From positions 45,332,065 through 45,396,064 of the forward strand of contig OX411555.1 in the NCBI GenBank assembly GCA_948146395.1: 64,000 nucleotides of DNA, read 5' to 3'. The stretch comes from Fragum whitleyi (taxonomy: Eukaryota > Mollusca > Bivalvia > Cardiida > Cardiidae). The notes beneath the pieces are model-generated. The model worked only from the letters and a program-made list of their open reading frames with translations, was not told the DNA's origin and searched no databases. The position numbers were made by a program, and so were the translations under genes. Positions 51,421-63,403 of the stretch are shown piece by piece; the stretch's first letter is position 1, and the number at the start of each line of letters is the position of its first letter.

Positions 51421-54400
51421 GCGCACAATAATTTATGTGTGTTTGTTTGTTATGTAGGTTTTTTATTTATTTATTTCATGTTGGGTTTTGGCTTTATTGT
51501 GGGGGAGAGGGCTATTTGTTGGCCGTTGTGCTGTATGTTCGAAACAGAATATTCTCATTTGTAACATTCTCATATTCATGTTTGCTGTACATCTTCATTG
51601 CTAATATTCTGTTGCCGGATTGATACAGTACTTTGATTATTCGAGTAATGATATTATATAGTTATTCGTAAAGTAAACCGCTTATTTCAATTTGAATTGT
51701 CAAGGTTTCACTTACATTTTGAGAGTCTGACATTTGATCTATATAAACCTAATCAGTCGTTTACTGCTGTGTTCGTTGATTCTTTTTCCTTTGACTAATT
51801 GTAGAGCACTCGCTTTGGGATGTAGAGGTCCCGGGTTCGAATCCCATGTGAGTCGATTTTTTTGATATTTCATCTGGCCAGGTAGGAATTTTTTTTACCT
51901 TACTGGGGTGAGAAAATTTTCGGTTGGCTGTAATGAGAAATTTTTCAGCTTGGTTAGGAAGAAATTCTTTCATCTTACCAGGTAGGAATTTTTTTACCTG
52001 ACTGGGATGAAAAATCTTTCGTTTGGCTGTCATGAGAAATTTTTCAACTTGGCTAGGAAGAATATTTTTCAACTGGTGTAGCCGCGATGTCTATTTGGGG
52101 TGTTTGTACTGCCTTATCGTACAAGTTAGCCTCAATAGCGAGGTGGTAGAGCACTCGCTTTGGGATGTAAAGGTCCCGGGTTCGAATCAAATGTGAGTCG
52201 ATTTTTTTGATTTTTCATCTGGCCAGGTAGGAATTTGTTTTACCTGACTGGGGTGAGAAATTTTTCGGTTGGCTGTAATGAGAAATTTTTCAGCTTGGTT
52301 AGAAAGAAATTCTTTCATCTGACCATGTAGGAAATATTTTTTTTACCTGACCCGGGTGAGAAATTTTTCGTTTGGCTGTAATGAGAAATTTTTCAGCTTG
52401 GTTAGGAAGAAATTCTTTCATCTGACCAGGTAGAAATTTTTTTTACCTGAGCCGGGTGAGAAATTTTTCGTTTGGCTGTTATGAGAAATTTTAAGCTTGG
52501 TTAGGAAGAAATTCTAACATCTGACCAGGTAGGAAGGAAATTTCTTTTACCTGACTCGGGTGAGAAATTTTTCGTTTGGCTGTTATGAGAAATTTTTCAG
52601 CTTGGTTAGGAAGAAATTCTTTCATCTTACCAGGTAGGAATTTTTTTTTACCTGACTGGGATGAAAAATCTTTCGTTTGGCTGTAATGAGAAATTTTTCG
52701 GCTTGGTTAGGAAGAAATTTTTTCAACTGCTGTAGCCGCACTGAGTATAAGGTGTGTTTGTACTGCCTTGTCGTACAAGTTAGCCTCAATAGCGACGTGG
52801 TAGAGCACTCGCTTTGGGATGTAGAGGTCCCGGGTTCGAATCCCATTGGAGTCGAATATTTTAATTTTTCATCTGGCCAGGTAGGAATTTTTTTTACCTG
52901 ACACAGGTGAGAAATTTTTCGTTTGGCTGTAATGAGAAATTTTTCAGCTTGGTAAGGAAGAAATTCTTTCATCTGACCAGGTAGGAATTTATTTTTACCT
53001 GACTTGGGCGAGAAATTTTTCGTTGGGCTGTAATGAGAAATTTTTCAGCTTGGTTAGGAAGAAATATTTTCAGCTGACCAGGTAGGAATTTTTTTTACCT
53101 GACTGGGATGAAAAATTTTTCGGTTGGCTGTAATGAGAAATTTTTCAGCTTGGTTAGGAAGAAATTTTTTCAACTGGTGAAGCCGCGATGTGTATAAGGG
53201 GTGTTTGTACTGCCTGGTCGTACAAGTTAGCCTCTATAGCGATGTGGTATAGCACTTGCTTTGGGATGTAGAGGTCCCTTGTTCGAATCCCATTGGAGTC
53301 GAATATTTTAATTTTTCATCTGGCCAGCAAGGAAATTTTTTTACCTGACTGGGGTGAGAAATTTTTCGTTTGGCTGTAATGAGAAATTTTTCAGCTTGGT
53401 TAGGAAGAAATATATTTCATCTGACCAGGTAGCAATTTTTTTACCTGACTGGGGTAAGAATTTTTCGTTTGGCTGTAATGAGAATTTTTTCAGTTTGGTT
53501 AGGAAGAAATTCTTTCATCTGACCAGGTAGGAATTTTTCTTTACCTTACCAGGGTGAGAAATCTTTCGTTTGGCTGTAATGAGAAATTTTTCAGCTTGGT
53601 TAGGAAGAAATTTTTCCATCTGACCAGGTAGGAATTTTTTTTTACCTAACTGGGATAAAAAATTTTCGTTTGTCTGTAATGAGAAATTTTTCAGCTTGGT
53701 TAAGAAGAAATTCTTTCATTTGACAAGGTAGGAAATTTTTTTTACCTGACCCGTTTGAGAAATTTCTCGTTTGGCTGTAATGAGAAATTTTTCAGCTTGG
53801 TAAGGAAGAAATTCTTTCATCTGACCAGGTAGGAATTTTTTTTTACCTGACCCGGGTTAGAAATTTTTCGGTTGGTTGTAATGAGTAATTTTCCAGCTTG
53901 GTTAGGAAGAAATTCTTTCATCTGACCAAGGAAGGAATTTATTTTTTTTTACCTGACTGGGATGAAAAATCTTTCGTTTGGCTGTAATGAGAAATTTTTC
54001 AGCTTGGCCAGGAAGAAATTCTTTCATCTGACCAGGTAGGATTTTTTTTTACCTGACTGGGGTGAGAAATTTTTCGTTTGGCTGTAATGAGAAATATTTC
54101 AGCTTGGTTAGGAAGAAATTCTTTCATCTGACCAGGTAGGAAATTTTTTTTACCTGACTGGGGTGAGAAATTTTTCGTTCGGCTGTAATGAGAAATTTTT
54201 CAGCTTGGTTATGAAGAAATATTTTCATCTGACCAGGTAGGAATTTTTTTTTTACCTGACGGGGGTGAGAAATTTTTCGTTTGGCTGCAATCAGAAATTT
54301 TTCAGCTTGGTTAGGAAGAAATTCTTTCATCTGACAAAGTAGGAATTTTTTTTTTTACCTGACAGGGGTGAGAAATTATTTGTTTGGCTGTAATGAGAAA

Positions 54401-55381
54401 TTTTTCAGCTTGGTATGAAAGAAATTCTTTCATCTGACCAGGTAGGGTTTTTTTTTACCTGACTGGGATGAAAATTTTTTCGTTTGGCTGTTATGAGATA
54501 TTTTTCAGCTTGGTTAGGAAGAAATTCTTTCATCTGACCAGGTAGGAATTTTTTTTACCTCACCCGTTTGCGAAATTTCTCGTTTGGCTGTAATGAGAAA
54601 TTTTTCAGCTTGGTTAGGAAGAAATTCTTTCATCTGACCAGGTAGGAATTTTTTTTTTACCTCACCTGTTTGAGAAATTTTTCGGTTGGCTGTAATGGGA
54701 AATTTTCTAGCTTGGTTAGGAAGAAATTCTTTCATCTGACCAGGGAGGAATTTTTATTTACCTGACTCGGATGAAAAATCTTTCGTTAGGCTGTAATGAG
54801 AAATTTTTCAGCTTGGTTAGGAAGAAATCTTTTCAACTGGTGTAGCCGCGATGTGTATAAGGGGTGTTTGTATTGCCTTGTCGTACAAGTTAGCCTCAAT
54901 AGCGACGTGGTATAGCACTCTCTTTGGGATGTAGAGGTCCCTGGTTCGAATCCCATTGGAGTCGAATATTTTAATTTTTCATCTGTCCAGGTAGGAATTT
55001 TTTTTACCTGACTGGGGTGAGAAATTTTTCGTTTGGCTGTAATGAGAAATTTTTCAGCTTGGTTAGGAAGAAATTCTTTCATCTGACCAGGTAGGAATTT
55101 TTTTTACCTGACCCGGGTGAGAAATTTTTCGTTTGGCTGAAATGAGAAATTTTTCAGCTTGGTTAGGAAGAAATTCTTTCATCTGACCAGGTAGGAATTT
55201 TTTTTTACCTGACCCGGGTGAGAAATTTTTCGTTTGGCTGTAATGAGAAATATTTCAGCTTGGTTAGGAAGAAATTATTTCATCCGACCAGGTATGAATT
55301 TTTTTTTACCTGACGGGGGTGAAAAATCTTTCGTTTTCCTGTAATGAGAAATTTTTCAGCTTGGTTAGGAAGAAATTTTTT

Positions 55382-58300
55382 CAACTGGTGTAGCCGCGAT
55401 GTGTATAAGGGGTGTTTTTACTGCCTTGACATACAAGTTAGCCTCAATAGCGACGTGGAAGAGCACTCGCTTTTCGATGTAGAGGTCCCGGGTTCGAATC
55501 CCATTGGAGTCGAATATTTTAATTTTTCATCTGGCCAGGTAGGAAATTTTTTTTACCTGACTGGGGTAAGAAATTTTTCGTTTGGCTGTAATGAGAAATT
55601 TTTCAGCTTGGTTAGGAAGAAATTCTTTCATCAGACCAGGTAGGATTTTTTTTACCTGACTGGGGTGAGAAATTTTTCGTGTGGCTGTAATGAGAAATAT
55701 TTCAGTTTGGTTAGGAAGAAATTCTTTCATCTGACCATTTAGGAAATTTTTTTTACCTGACTGGGGTGAGAAATTTTTCGTTTGGCTGTAATGAGAAATT
55801 TTTCAGCTTGGTTAGGAAGAAATATTATCATCTGACCAGGTAGGAATTTTTTTTTACCTGACGGGTGTGAGAAATTTTTCGTTTGGCTGTAATGAGAAAT
55901 TTTTCAGCTTGGTTTGGAAGAAATATTTTCATCTGACCAGGTAGGGTTTTTTTTTACCTTACTGGGATGAAAATTTTTTCGTTTGGCTGTAATGAGAAAT
56001 TTTTCAGCTTGGATTGGAAGAAATTCTTTCATCTGACCAGGTAGGAATTTTTTTTTACCTGACCCGTTTGAGAAATTTCTCGTTTGGCTGTAATGAGAAA
56101 TATTTCAGCTTGGTTAGGAAGAAATTCTTTCATCTGACCAGGTAGGAATTTTTTTTTTACCTGACCCGTTTGAGAAATTTTTCGGTTGGCTGTAATGAGA
56201 AATTTTTCAGCTTGGTTAGGAAGAAATTTTTTCAACCGGTGTAACCGCGATGTGTATAAGGGGTGTATGTACTGCCTTGTCGTACAAGTAAGCCTCAAAA
56301 GCGACGTGGTATAGCCCTCGCTTTGGGATGTAGAGGTCCCTGGTTCGAATCCCATTGGAGTCGAATATTTTAATTTTTCATCTGGCCAGGTAGGAAATTT
56401 TTTTTACCTGACCCGGGTGAAAATTTTTCGTTTGGCTGTAATGAGAAATTTTTCAGCTTGGTTAGGAAGAAATTCTTTCATCTGACCAGGTAGGAATTTT
56501 TTTTTTACCTGACTGGGATGAAAAATCTTTCGTTTGGCTGTAATGACAAAATTTACAGCTTGGTTAGGAAGAAAGTTTTTCAACTGGTGTAGCCGCGATG
56601 TGTATAAGGGGTGTTTGTACTGCCTTGTCGTACAAGTTAGCCTCAATAGTGACGTGGTAGAGCACTCGCTTTGGGATGTAATGGTCCCGGGTTCGAATCC
56701 CATTGGAGTCGAATTTTTTAATTTTTCATCTTGCCAGGTAGGAAATTTTTTTTTACCTGACTGGGGTGAGAAATTTTTCGTTTGGCTGTAATGAGAAATT
56801 TTTTAGCTTGGTTAGGAAAAAATATTTTCATCTGACCAGGTAGGATTTTTTTTTACCTGTCTGGGGTGAGAAATTTTGATTTTGCTGTAATGAGACATTT
56901 TTCAGCTTGGTTAGGAAGAAATTCTTTCATCTGACCAGGTAGGAATTTTTTTTTTACCTGACTGGGATGAAAAATCTTTCGTTTGGCTGTAATGACAAAA
57001 TTTTCAGCTTGGTTTGGAAGAAAGTTTTTCAACTGGTGTAGCCGCGATGTGTATAAGGGGTGTTTGTACTGCCTTGTCGTACAAGTTAGCCTCAATAGCG
57101 ACGTGGTAGAGCACTCGCTTTGGGATGTAATGGTCCCGGGTTCGAATCCCATTGGAGTCGAATTTTTTAATTTTTCATCTTGCCAGGTAGGAAATTTTTT
57201 TTACCTGACTGGGGTGAGAAATTTTTCGTTTGGCTGTAATGAGAAATTTTTCAGCTTGGTTAGGAAGAAATTCTTTCATCTGACCAGGTAGGAATTTTTT
57301 TTTTACCTGACCCGGGTGAGAAATTTTTCGTTTGGCTGTTATGAGAATTTTTTCAGCTTGGTTAGGAAGAAATTCTTTCATCTGACCAGGTAGGAATTTT
57401 TTTTTTACCTGACCCGGGTGAGAAATTCTTCGTTTGGTTTAAATGAGAAATATTTCAGCTTGGTTAGGAAGAAATTCTTTCATCTGACCAGGTATGAATT
57501 TTTTTTTACCTGACGGGGGTGAAAAATCTTTCGTTTTGCTGTAATGAGAAATTTTTCAGCTTGGTTAGGAAGAAATTTTTCAAACTGGTGTAGCCGCGAT
57601 GTGTATAAGGGGTGTTTTTACTGCCTTGACATACAAGTTAGCCTCAATAGCGACGTGGTAGAGCACTCGCTTTTCGATGTAGAGGTCCCGGGTTCGAATC
57701 CCATTGGAGTCGAATATTTTAATTTTTCATCTGGCCAGGTAGGAAATTTTTTTTAACCTGACTGGGGTAAGAAATTTTTCGTTTGGCTGTAATGAGAAAT
57801 TTTTCAGCTTGGTTAGGAAGAAATTCTTTCATCTGACCAGGTAGGATTTTTTTTTACCTGACTGGGGTGAGAAATTTTTCGTGTGGCTGTAATGAGAAAT
57901 ATTTCAGTTTGGTTAGGAAGAAATTCTTTCATCTGACCATTTAGGAAATTTTTTTTACCTGACTGGGGTGAGAAATTTTTCGTTTGGCTGTAATGAGAAA
58001 TTTTTCAGCTTGGTTAGGAAGAAATATTTTCATCTGACCAGGTAGGAATTTTTTTTTTACCTGACGGGTGTGAGAAATTTTTCGTTTGGCTGTAATGAGA
58101 AATTTTTCAGCTTGGTTTGTTAGAAATTCTTTCATCTGACCAGGTAGGGTTTTTTTTTACCTGACTGGGATGAAAATTTTTTCGTTTGGCTGTAATGAGA
58201 AATTTTTCAGCTTGGTTTGGAAGAAATTCTTTCATCTGACCAGGTAGGACTTTTTTTTTACCTGACCCGTTTGAGAAATTTTTCGTTTGGCTGTAATGAG

Positions 58301-58921
58301 AAATTTTTCAGCTTGGTTAGGAAGAAATTCTTTCATCTGACCAGGGAGGAATTTTTATTTACCTGACTCGGATGAAAAATCTTTCGTTAGGCTGTAATGA
58401 GAAATTTTTCAGCTTGGTTAGGAAGAAATTTTTTCAACTGGTGTAGCCGCGATGTGTATAAGGTGTGTATGTACTGCCTTGTCGTACAAGTGAGCCTCAA
58501 TAGCGACGTGGTATAGCCCTCGCTTTGGGATGTAGAAGTCCCTGGTTCGATTCCCATTGGAGTCGAATATTTTAATTTTTCATCTGGCCAGGTAGGAATT
58601 TTTTTTACATGACGGGGGTGAGAAATTTTTCGTTTGGCTGTAATGAGAAATTTTTCAGCTTGGTTAGGAAGAAATTCTTTCATCTGACCAGGTAGGAATT
58701 TTTTTTTTACCTGACTGGGATGAAAAATCTTTCGTTTGGCTGTAATGACAAAATTTTCAGCTTGGTTTGGAAGAAAGTTTTTCAACTGGTGTAGCCGCGA
58801 TGTGTATAAGGGGTGTTTGTACTGCCTTGTCGTACAAGTTAGCCTCAATAGCGACGTGGTAGAGCACTCGCTTTGGGATGTAATGGTCCCGGGTTCGAAT
58901 CCCATTGGAGTCGAATTTTTT
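55382..58921. repeat. Higher-order repeat, ~2.2 kb period, in block 3
   Basis: Modules 55382 and 57581 share TTTTTACTGCCTTGACATACAAG and CTTTTCGATG. Modules 56233 and 58435 share TATAGCCCTCG and CCTGGTTCGA. Modules 56581, 57030 and 58783 share GTAATGGTCCC and GACAAAATTT upstream. The order and the ~2.2-kb offset indicate duplication of a block of several modules with local extra copies (449 bp between 56581 and 57030). Confidence 0.8.
57030..57168 (+). repeat. Representative tRNA-like module with Pol III-type signals
   Basis: From 5' to 3': CAACTGGTGTAGCCGCG; inverted repeat TTGTAC/GTACAA at 57064-57069 and 57079-57084; A-box-like TAGCGACGTGG at 57096-57106, with one clear departure from TRGYNNANNNG; CTCGCTTTGGG in the anticodon-arm position; perfect B box GGTTCGAATCC at 57139-57149; T6 run at 57163-57168. 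A-to-B spacing is as in tRNA genes. From CTCGC to the end of the B box it closely resembles tRNA-Pro(TGG), while the D-arm part resembles tRNA-Ala. Acceptor, anticodon and T stems contain mismatches, so it is not a credible tRNA. Confidence 0.8.
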
Positions 58922-61900
58922 AATTTTTCATCTTGCCAGGTAGGAAATTTTTTTTACCTGACTGGGGTGAGAAATATTTCGTTTGGCTATTATGAGAAAT
59001 TTTTTAGCTTGGTTAGGAAAAAATATTTTCATCTGACCAGGTAGGATTTTTTTTTACCTGTCTGGGGTGAGAAATTTTTGATTTGGCTGTAATGAGAAAT
59101 TTTTCAGCTTGGTTAGGAAGAAATTCTTTCATCTGACCAGGTACAATTTTTTTTTTACCTGACCCGGGTGAGAAATTTTTCGTTTGGCTGTAATAAGAAA
59201 TTTTTTAGCTTGGAAAGGAAGAATTTCTTTCATCTGACCAGGTAGGAATATTTTGTTTTACCAGACCCGGGTAAGAAATTTTTCGTTTGGCTGTAATGAG
59301 AAATTTTTCAGCTTGGTTAGGAAGAAATTCTTTCATCTGACCAGGTGGGATTTTTTTTACCTGACTGGGGTGAGAAATTTTTTCCTTTGGCTGTAATTAG
59401 AATTTTTTCAGCTTGGTTAGGAAGAAATATTTTCATCTGACCAGGTAGGACTTTTTTTTACCTGTCTGGGGTGAGAAGTTTTTGGTTTGGCTGTAATGAG
59501 ATATTTTTCAGCTTGGTTAGGAAGAAATTCTTTCATCGGACCAGGTAGGATTTTTTTTTACCTGACTGGGGTGAGAAATTTTTCGTTTGGCTGTAATGAG
59601 AAATTTTTCAGCTTTGTTAGGAAGAAATTCTTTCATCTGACCAGGTAGGAAATTTTTTTTACCTGACCCAGGTGAGAACTTTTTCCTTTGGCTGTAATGA
59701 GAAATTTTTCAGCTTGGTTAGGAAAAAATTCTTTCATCTGACCAGGTAAGAATTTTTTTTTTACCTGACTGGGATGAAAAATCTTTCGTTTGGCTGTAAT
59801 GAGAAATTTTTCAGCTTGGTTAGGAAGAAATTTTTTCAACTGGTGTAGCCGCAATGAGTATAAGGGGTGTTTGTACCGCCTTGACGTACAAGTTAGCCTC
59901 AATAGCGACGTGGAAGAGCACTCGCTTTGGTATGTAGAGGTCCCGGGTTCGAATCCCATTGGAGTCGAATATTTTAATTTTTCATCTGGCCAGGTAGGAA
60001 ATTTTTTTTCCTGACTGGGGTGAGAAATTTTTCGTTTGGCTGTAATGAGAAATTTTTAAGCTTGGTTAGGAAGAAATTCTTTCATCTGACCAGGTAGGAA
60101 ATTTTTTTTACCTGACTGGGGTAAGAAATTTTTCGTTTGGCTGTAATGAGAAATTGTTCAGCTTGGTTAGGAAGAAATTCTTTCATCTGACCAGGTAGGA
60201 ATTTTTATTTACCTGACTGGGATGAAAAATCTTTCGCTGGCTGTAATGAGAAATTTTTCAGCTTGGTTAGGAAGAATTTTTTTCAACTGGTGTAGCCGCG
60301 ATGTGTATAAGGGGTTTTTGTACTGCCTTGTCGTACAAGTTAGCCTCAAGTGCGACGTGGTAGAGCACTCGCTTTTGGATGTAGAGGTCCCGGGTTCGAA
60401 TCCCATTGGAGTCGAATATTTTAATTTTTCATCTGGCCAGGTAGGAATTTTTTTTACCTGACTGGGGTGAGAAATTTTTCGTTTTGTTGTTATGAGAAAT
60501 TTTTCAGCTTGGTTAGGAAGAAATATTTTCATCTGACCAGGTAGGATTTTTTTTACCTGACTGGGGTGAGAAACTTTTCGTTTGGCTGTAATGAGAAATT
60601 TTTTTCAGCTTGGTTAGGAAAATATTCTTTCATCTGACCAGGTAGGAAATTTTTTTACCTCACCCGGGTGAGAAATTTTTCGTTTGGCTGTAATGAGAAA
60701 TTTTTCAGCTTGGTTTGGAAGAAATTCTTCCATCTGACCAGGTAGGAGTTTAATTTTTACGTGACTGGGATGAAAAATCTTTCGTTTGGCTGTAATGAGA
60801 AATTTTTCAGCTTGGTTAAAAAGAAATTCTTTCATCTGACCAGGTAGGAATTTTTTTTTTACCTGACCCGTTTGAGAAATTACTCGTTTGGCTGTAATGA
60901 GAAATTTTTCAGCTTGGTTAGGAAGAAATTCTTTCATCTGACCAGATAGGATTTTTTTTTACCTGACTGGGGTGAGAAATTTTTCGTTTGGCTGTAATGA
61001 GAAATTTTTCAGCTTGGTTAGGAAGAAATTCTTTCATCTGCTTAGGTAGCATTTTTTTTTTTTACCTGACTGGGATGAAAAATCTTTCGTTTGGCTGTAA
61101 TGAGAAATTTTTCAGCTTGGTTAGGAAGAAATTTTTTCAACTGGTGAAGCCGCGATGTGTATAAGGGGTGTTTGTACTGAATGGTCGTACAAGTTAGCCT
61201 CAAGAGCGACGTGGTAGAGCACTCGCTTTGGGATGTAGAGGACCCTTGTTCGAATCCCATTGGAGTCGAATATTTTAATTTTTCATCTGGCCAGGAAGGA
61301 AAATTTTTTACCTGACTGGGGTGAGAAATTTTTCGTTTGGCTGTAATGAGAAATTTTTTAGCTTGGTTATGAAGCAATATTTTCATCTGACCAGGTAGGA
61401 ATTTTTTTTACCTGACTGGGGTAAGAATTTTTCGTTTGGCTGCAATGAGAATTTTTTCAGCTTGGTTAGGAAGAAATTCTTTCATCTGACCAGGTAGGAA
61501 ATTTTTTAACCTCACCCGGGTGAGAAATTTTTCGTTTGGCTGTAATGAGAAATTTTTCAGCTTGGTTAGGAAGAAATTCTTTCAAATGAACAGGTAGGAA
61601 TTTTTTTTTACCTGACTGGGATAAAATCTTTTCGTTTGGCTGTAATGAGGAATTTTTCAGCTTGGTTAGGAAGAAATTCTTTCATTTGACCAGGAAGGAA
61701 TTTTTTTTCCTGACCCGTTTGAGAAATTTCTCGTTTGGCTGTAATGAGAAATTTTTTAGCTTGGTTAGGAAGAAATTCTTTCATTTGACCAGGTAGGAAA
61801 TTTTTTTACCTGACCCGGGTGAGAAATTTTTCGGTTGGCTGTAATGAGAAATTTTTCAGCTTGGTTAGGAAGAAATTCATTTATCTGACCAGATAGGAAT

Positions 61901-63279
61901 TTTTTTTTATCTGACTGGGATGAAAAATCTTTCGTTTGGCTGTAATGAGAAATTGTTCAGCTTGGTAAGGAAGAAATTTTTTCAACTGGTGTAGCCGCGA
62001 TGTGTATAAGGGGTGTTTTTACTGCCTTGTCGTACAAGTAAGCCTCAAAAGCGACGTGGTAGAGCACTCGCTTTGGGATATAGAGGTCCCGGGTTCGAAT
62101 CCCATTGGAGTCGATTATTTTAATTTTTCATCTGGCCAGGAAGGAAATTTTTTTACCTGACCCGGGTTAGAAATTTTTCGTTTGGCGGTTATGAGAAATT
62201 TTTCAGCTTGGTTAGGAAAAAATTCTTTCATCTGACCAAGTTGGAATTTTTTTTTACCTGATCTGGGTGAGAAATTTTTCGGTTGGCTGTAATGAGAAAT
62301 TTTTCAGCTTGGTTAGGAAGAATTTTTTTCAACTGGTGAAGCCGCGATGTGTATAAGGGGTGTTTGTACTGCCTGGTCGTACAAGTAAGCCTCTATAGCG
62401 ATGTGGTATAGCACTCGCTTTGGGATGTAGAGGTCCCTTGTTCGAATCCCATTGGAGTCGAATATTTTAATTTTTCATCTGGCCAGGAAGGAAATTTTTT
62501 TACCTGACTGGGGTGAGAAATTTTTCGTTTGGCTGTAATGAGAAATTTTTCAGCTTGGTTAGGAAGAAATATTTTCATCTGAACAGGTAGGAATTTTTTA
62601 CCTGACTGGGGTGAGAAACTTTTCGTTTGGCTGTAATGAGAAATTTTTCAGCTTGGTTAGGAAGAAATTCTTTCATCTGACCAGGAAGGAATTTTTTTTT
62701 TTTACCTGACCCGGGTTAGAAATTTTTCGATGGCTGTAATAGGAAATTTTTCAGCTTGGTTTGGAAGAAATTCTTTCATCTGACCAGGTAGGAGTTTATT
62801 TTTTACGTGACTGGGATGAAAAATCTTTCGTTTGGCTGTAATGAGAAATTTTTCAGCTTGGTTAGGAAGAAATTTTTTCAACTGGTGTAGCCGCGATGTG
62901 TATAAGGGGTGTTTGTACTGCCTTGTCGTACAAGTTAGCCTCAATAGCGACGTGGTAGAGCACTCGCTTTGGGATTTAGAGGTCCCGGGTTCGAATCCCA
63001 TTGGAGTCGAATATTTTAATTTTTCATCTGGCCAGGTAGGAATTTTTTTTACCAGACTTGGGTGTGAAATTTTTCGTTTGGCTGTAATGAGAAATTTTTC
63101 AGCTTGGTTAGGAAGAAATTCTTTCATCTGACCAGGTAGAAATTTTTTTTACCTGACCCGGTCGAGAATTTTTTCGTTTGGCCGTAACGAGAAATTTTTC
63201 AGCTTGGTTAGGAAGAAATTGTTTCATCTGACAAGGTAGGAATTTTTTTTACCTGACCCAGTCGAGAAATTTTTCGTTT

Positions 63280-63403
63280 AGTTTAAACATATTTTATTGC
63301 CATTTTTAAAACATTTACATAATATACATTTTACATAAATACATACAAATTGAGCAAATGGGTTTGGCCACAAGTTCTCACAACTTAGTAGTTGGCCAGT
63401 CCC
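63280..63403 (-). mobile_element. Short retroelement tail inserted in the satellite, with 12-bp TSD
   Basis: 124 bp unrelated to the satellite, flanked by AATTTTTCGTTT at 63268-63279 and 63404-63415. Read on the minus strand it is unique sequence followed by an AT-rich stretch and GGCAATAAAATATG near its 3' end, like a 5'-truncated LINE 3' end or a SINE. The family is not identified. Confidence 0.72.

Larger units (their letters stand above)
45824..51800 (+). mobile_element. Ngaro-like tyrosine-recombinase (DIRS order) retrotransposon, decayed
   Basis: About 5977 bp, bounded by the two halves of a tRNA-like module with no target duplication, as expected when a tyrosine recombinase rather than a DDE integrase inserts the element. 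Content in order: Gag-like ORF, RT/RNase H, tyrosine recombinase, SGNH hydrolase, 3' hairpin repeats. There is no adenine methyltransferase, which favours Ngaro over DIRS1. Several frameshifts mark it as non-autonomous. I could not find the split direct repeats expected of Ngaro by eye, so the terminal structure is unresolved. Confidence 0.88.

Noticed and set aside
45824..51800. Split direct or inverted terminal repeats of the Ngaro-like element
   Set aside because: Visual comparison of the left 380 bp with the right 760 bp found no convincing match. A dot-plot could overturn this.
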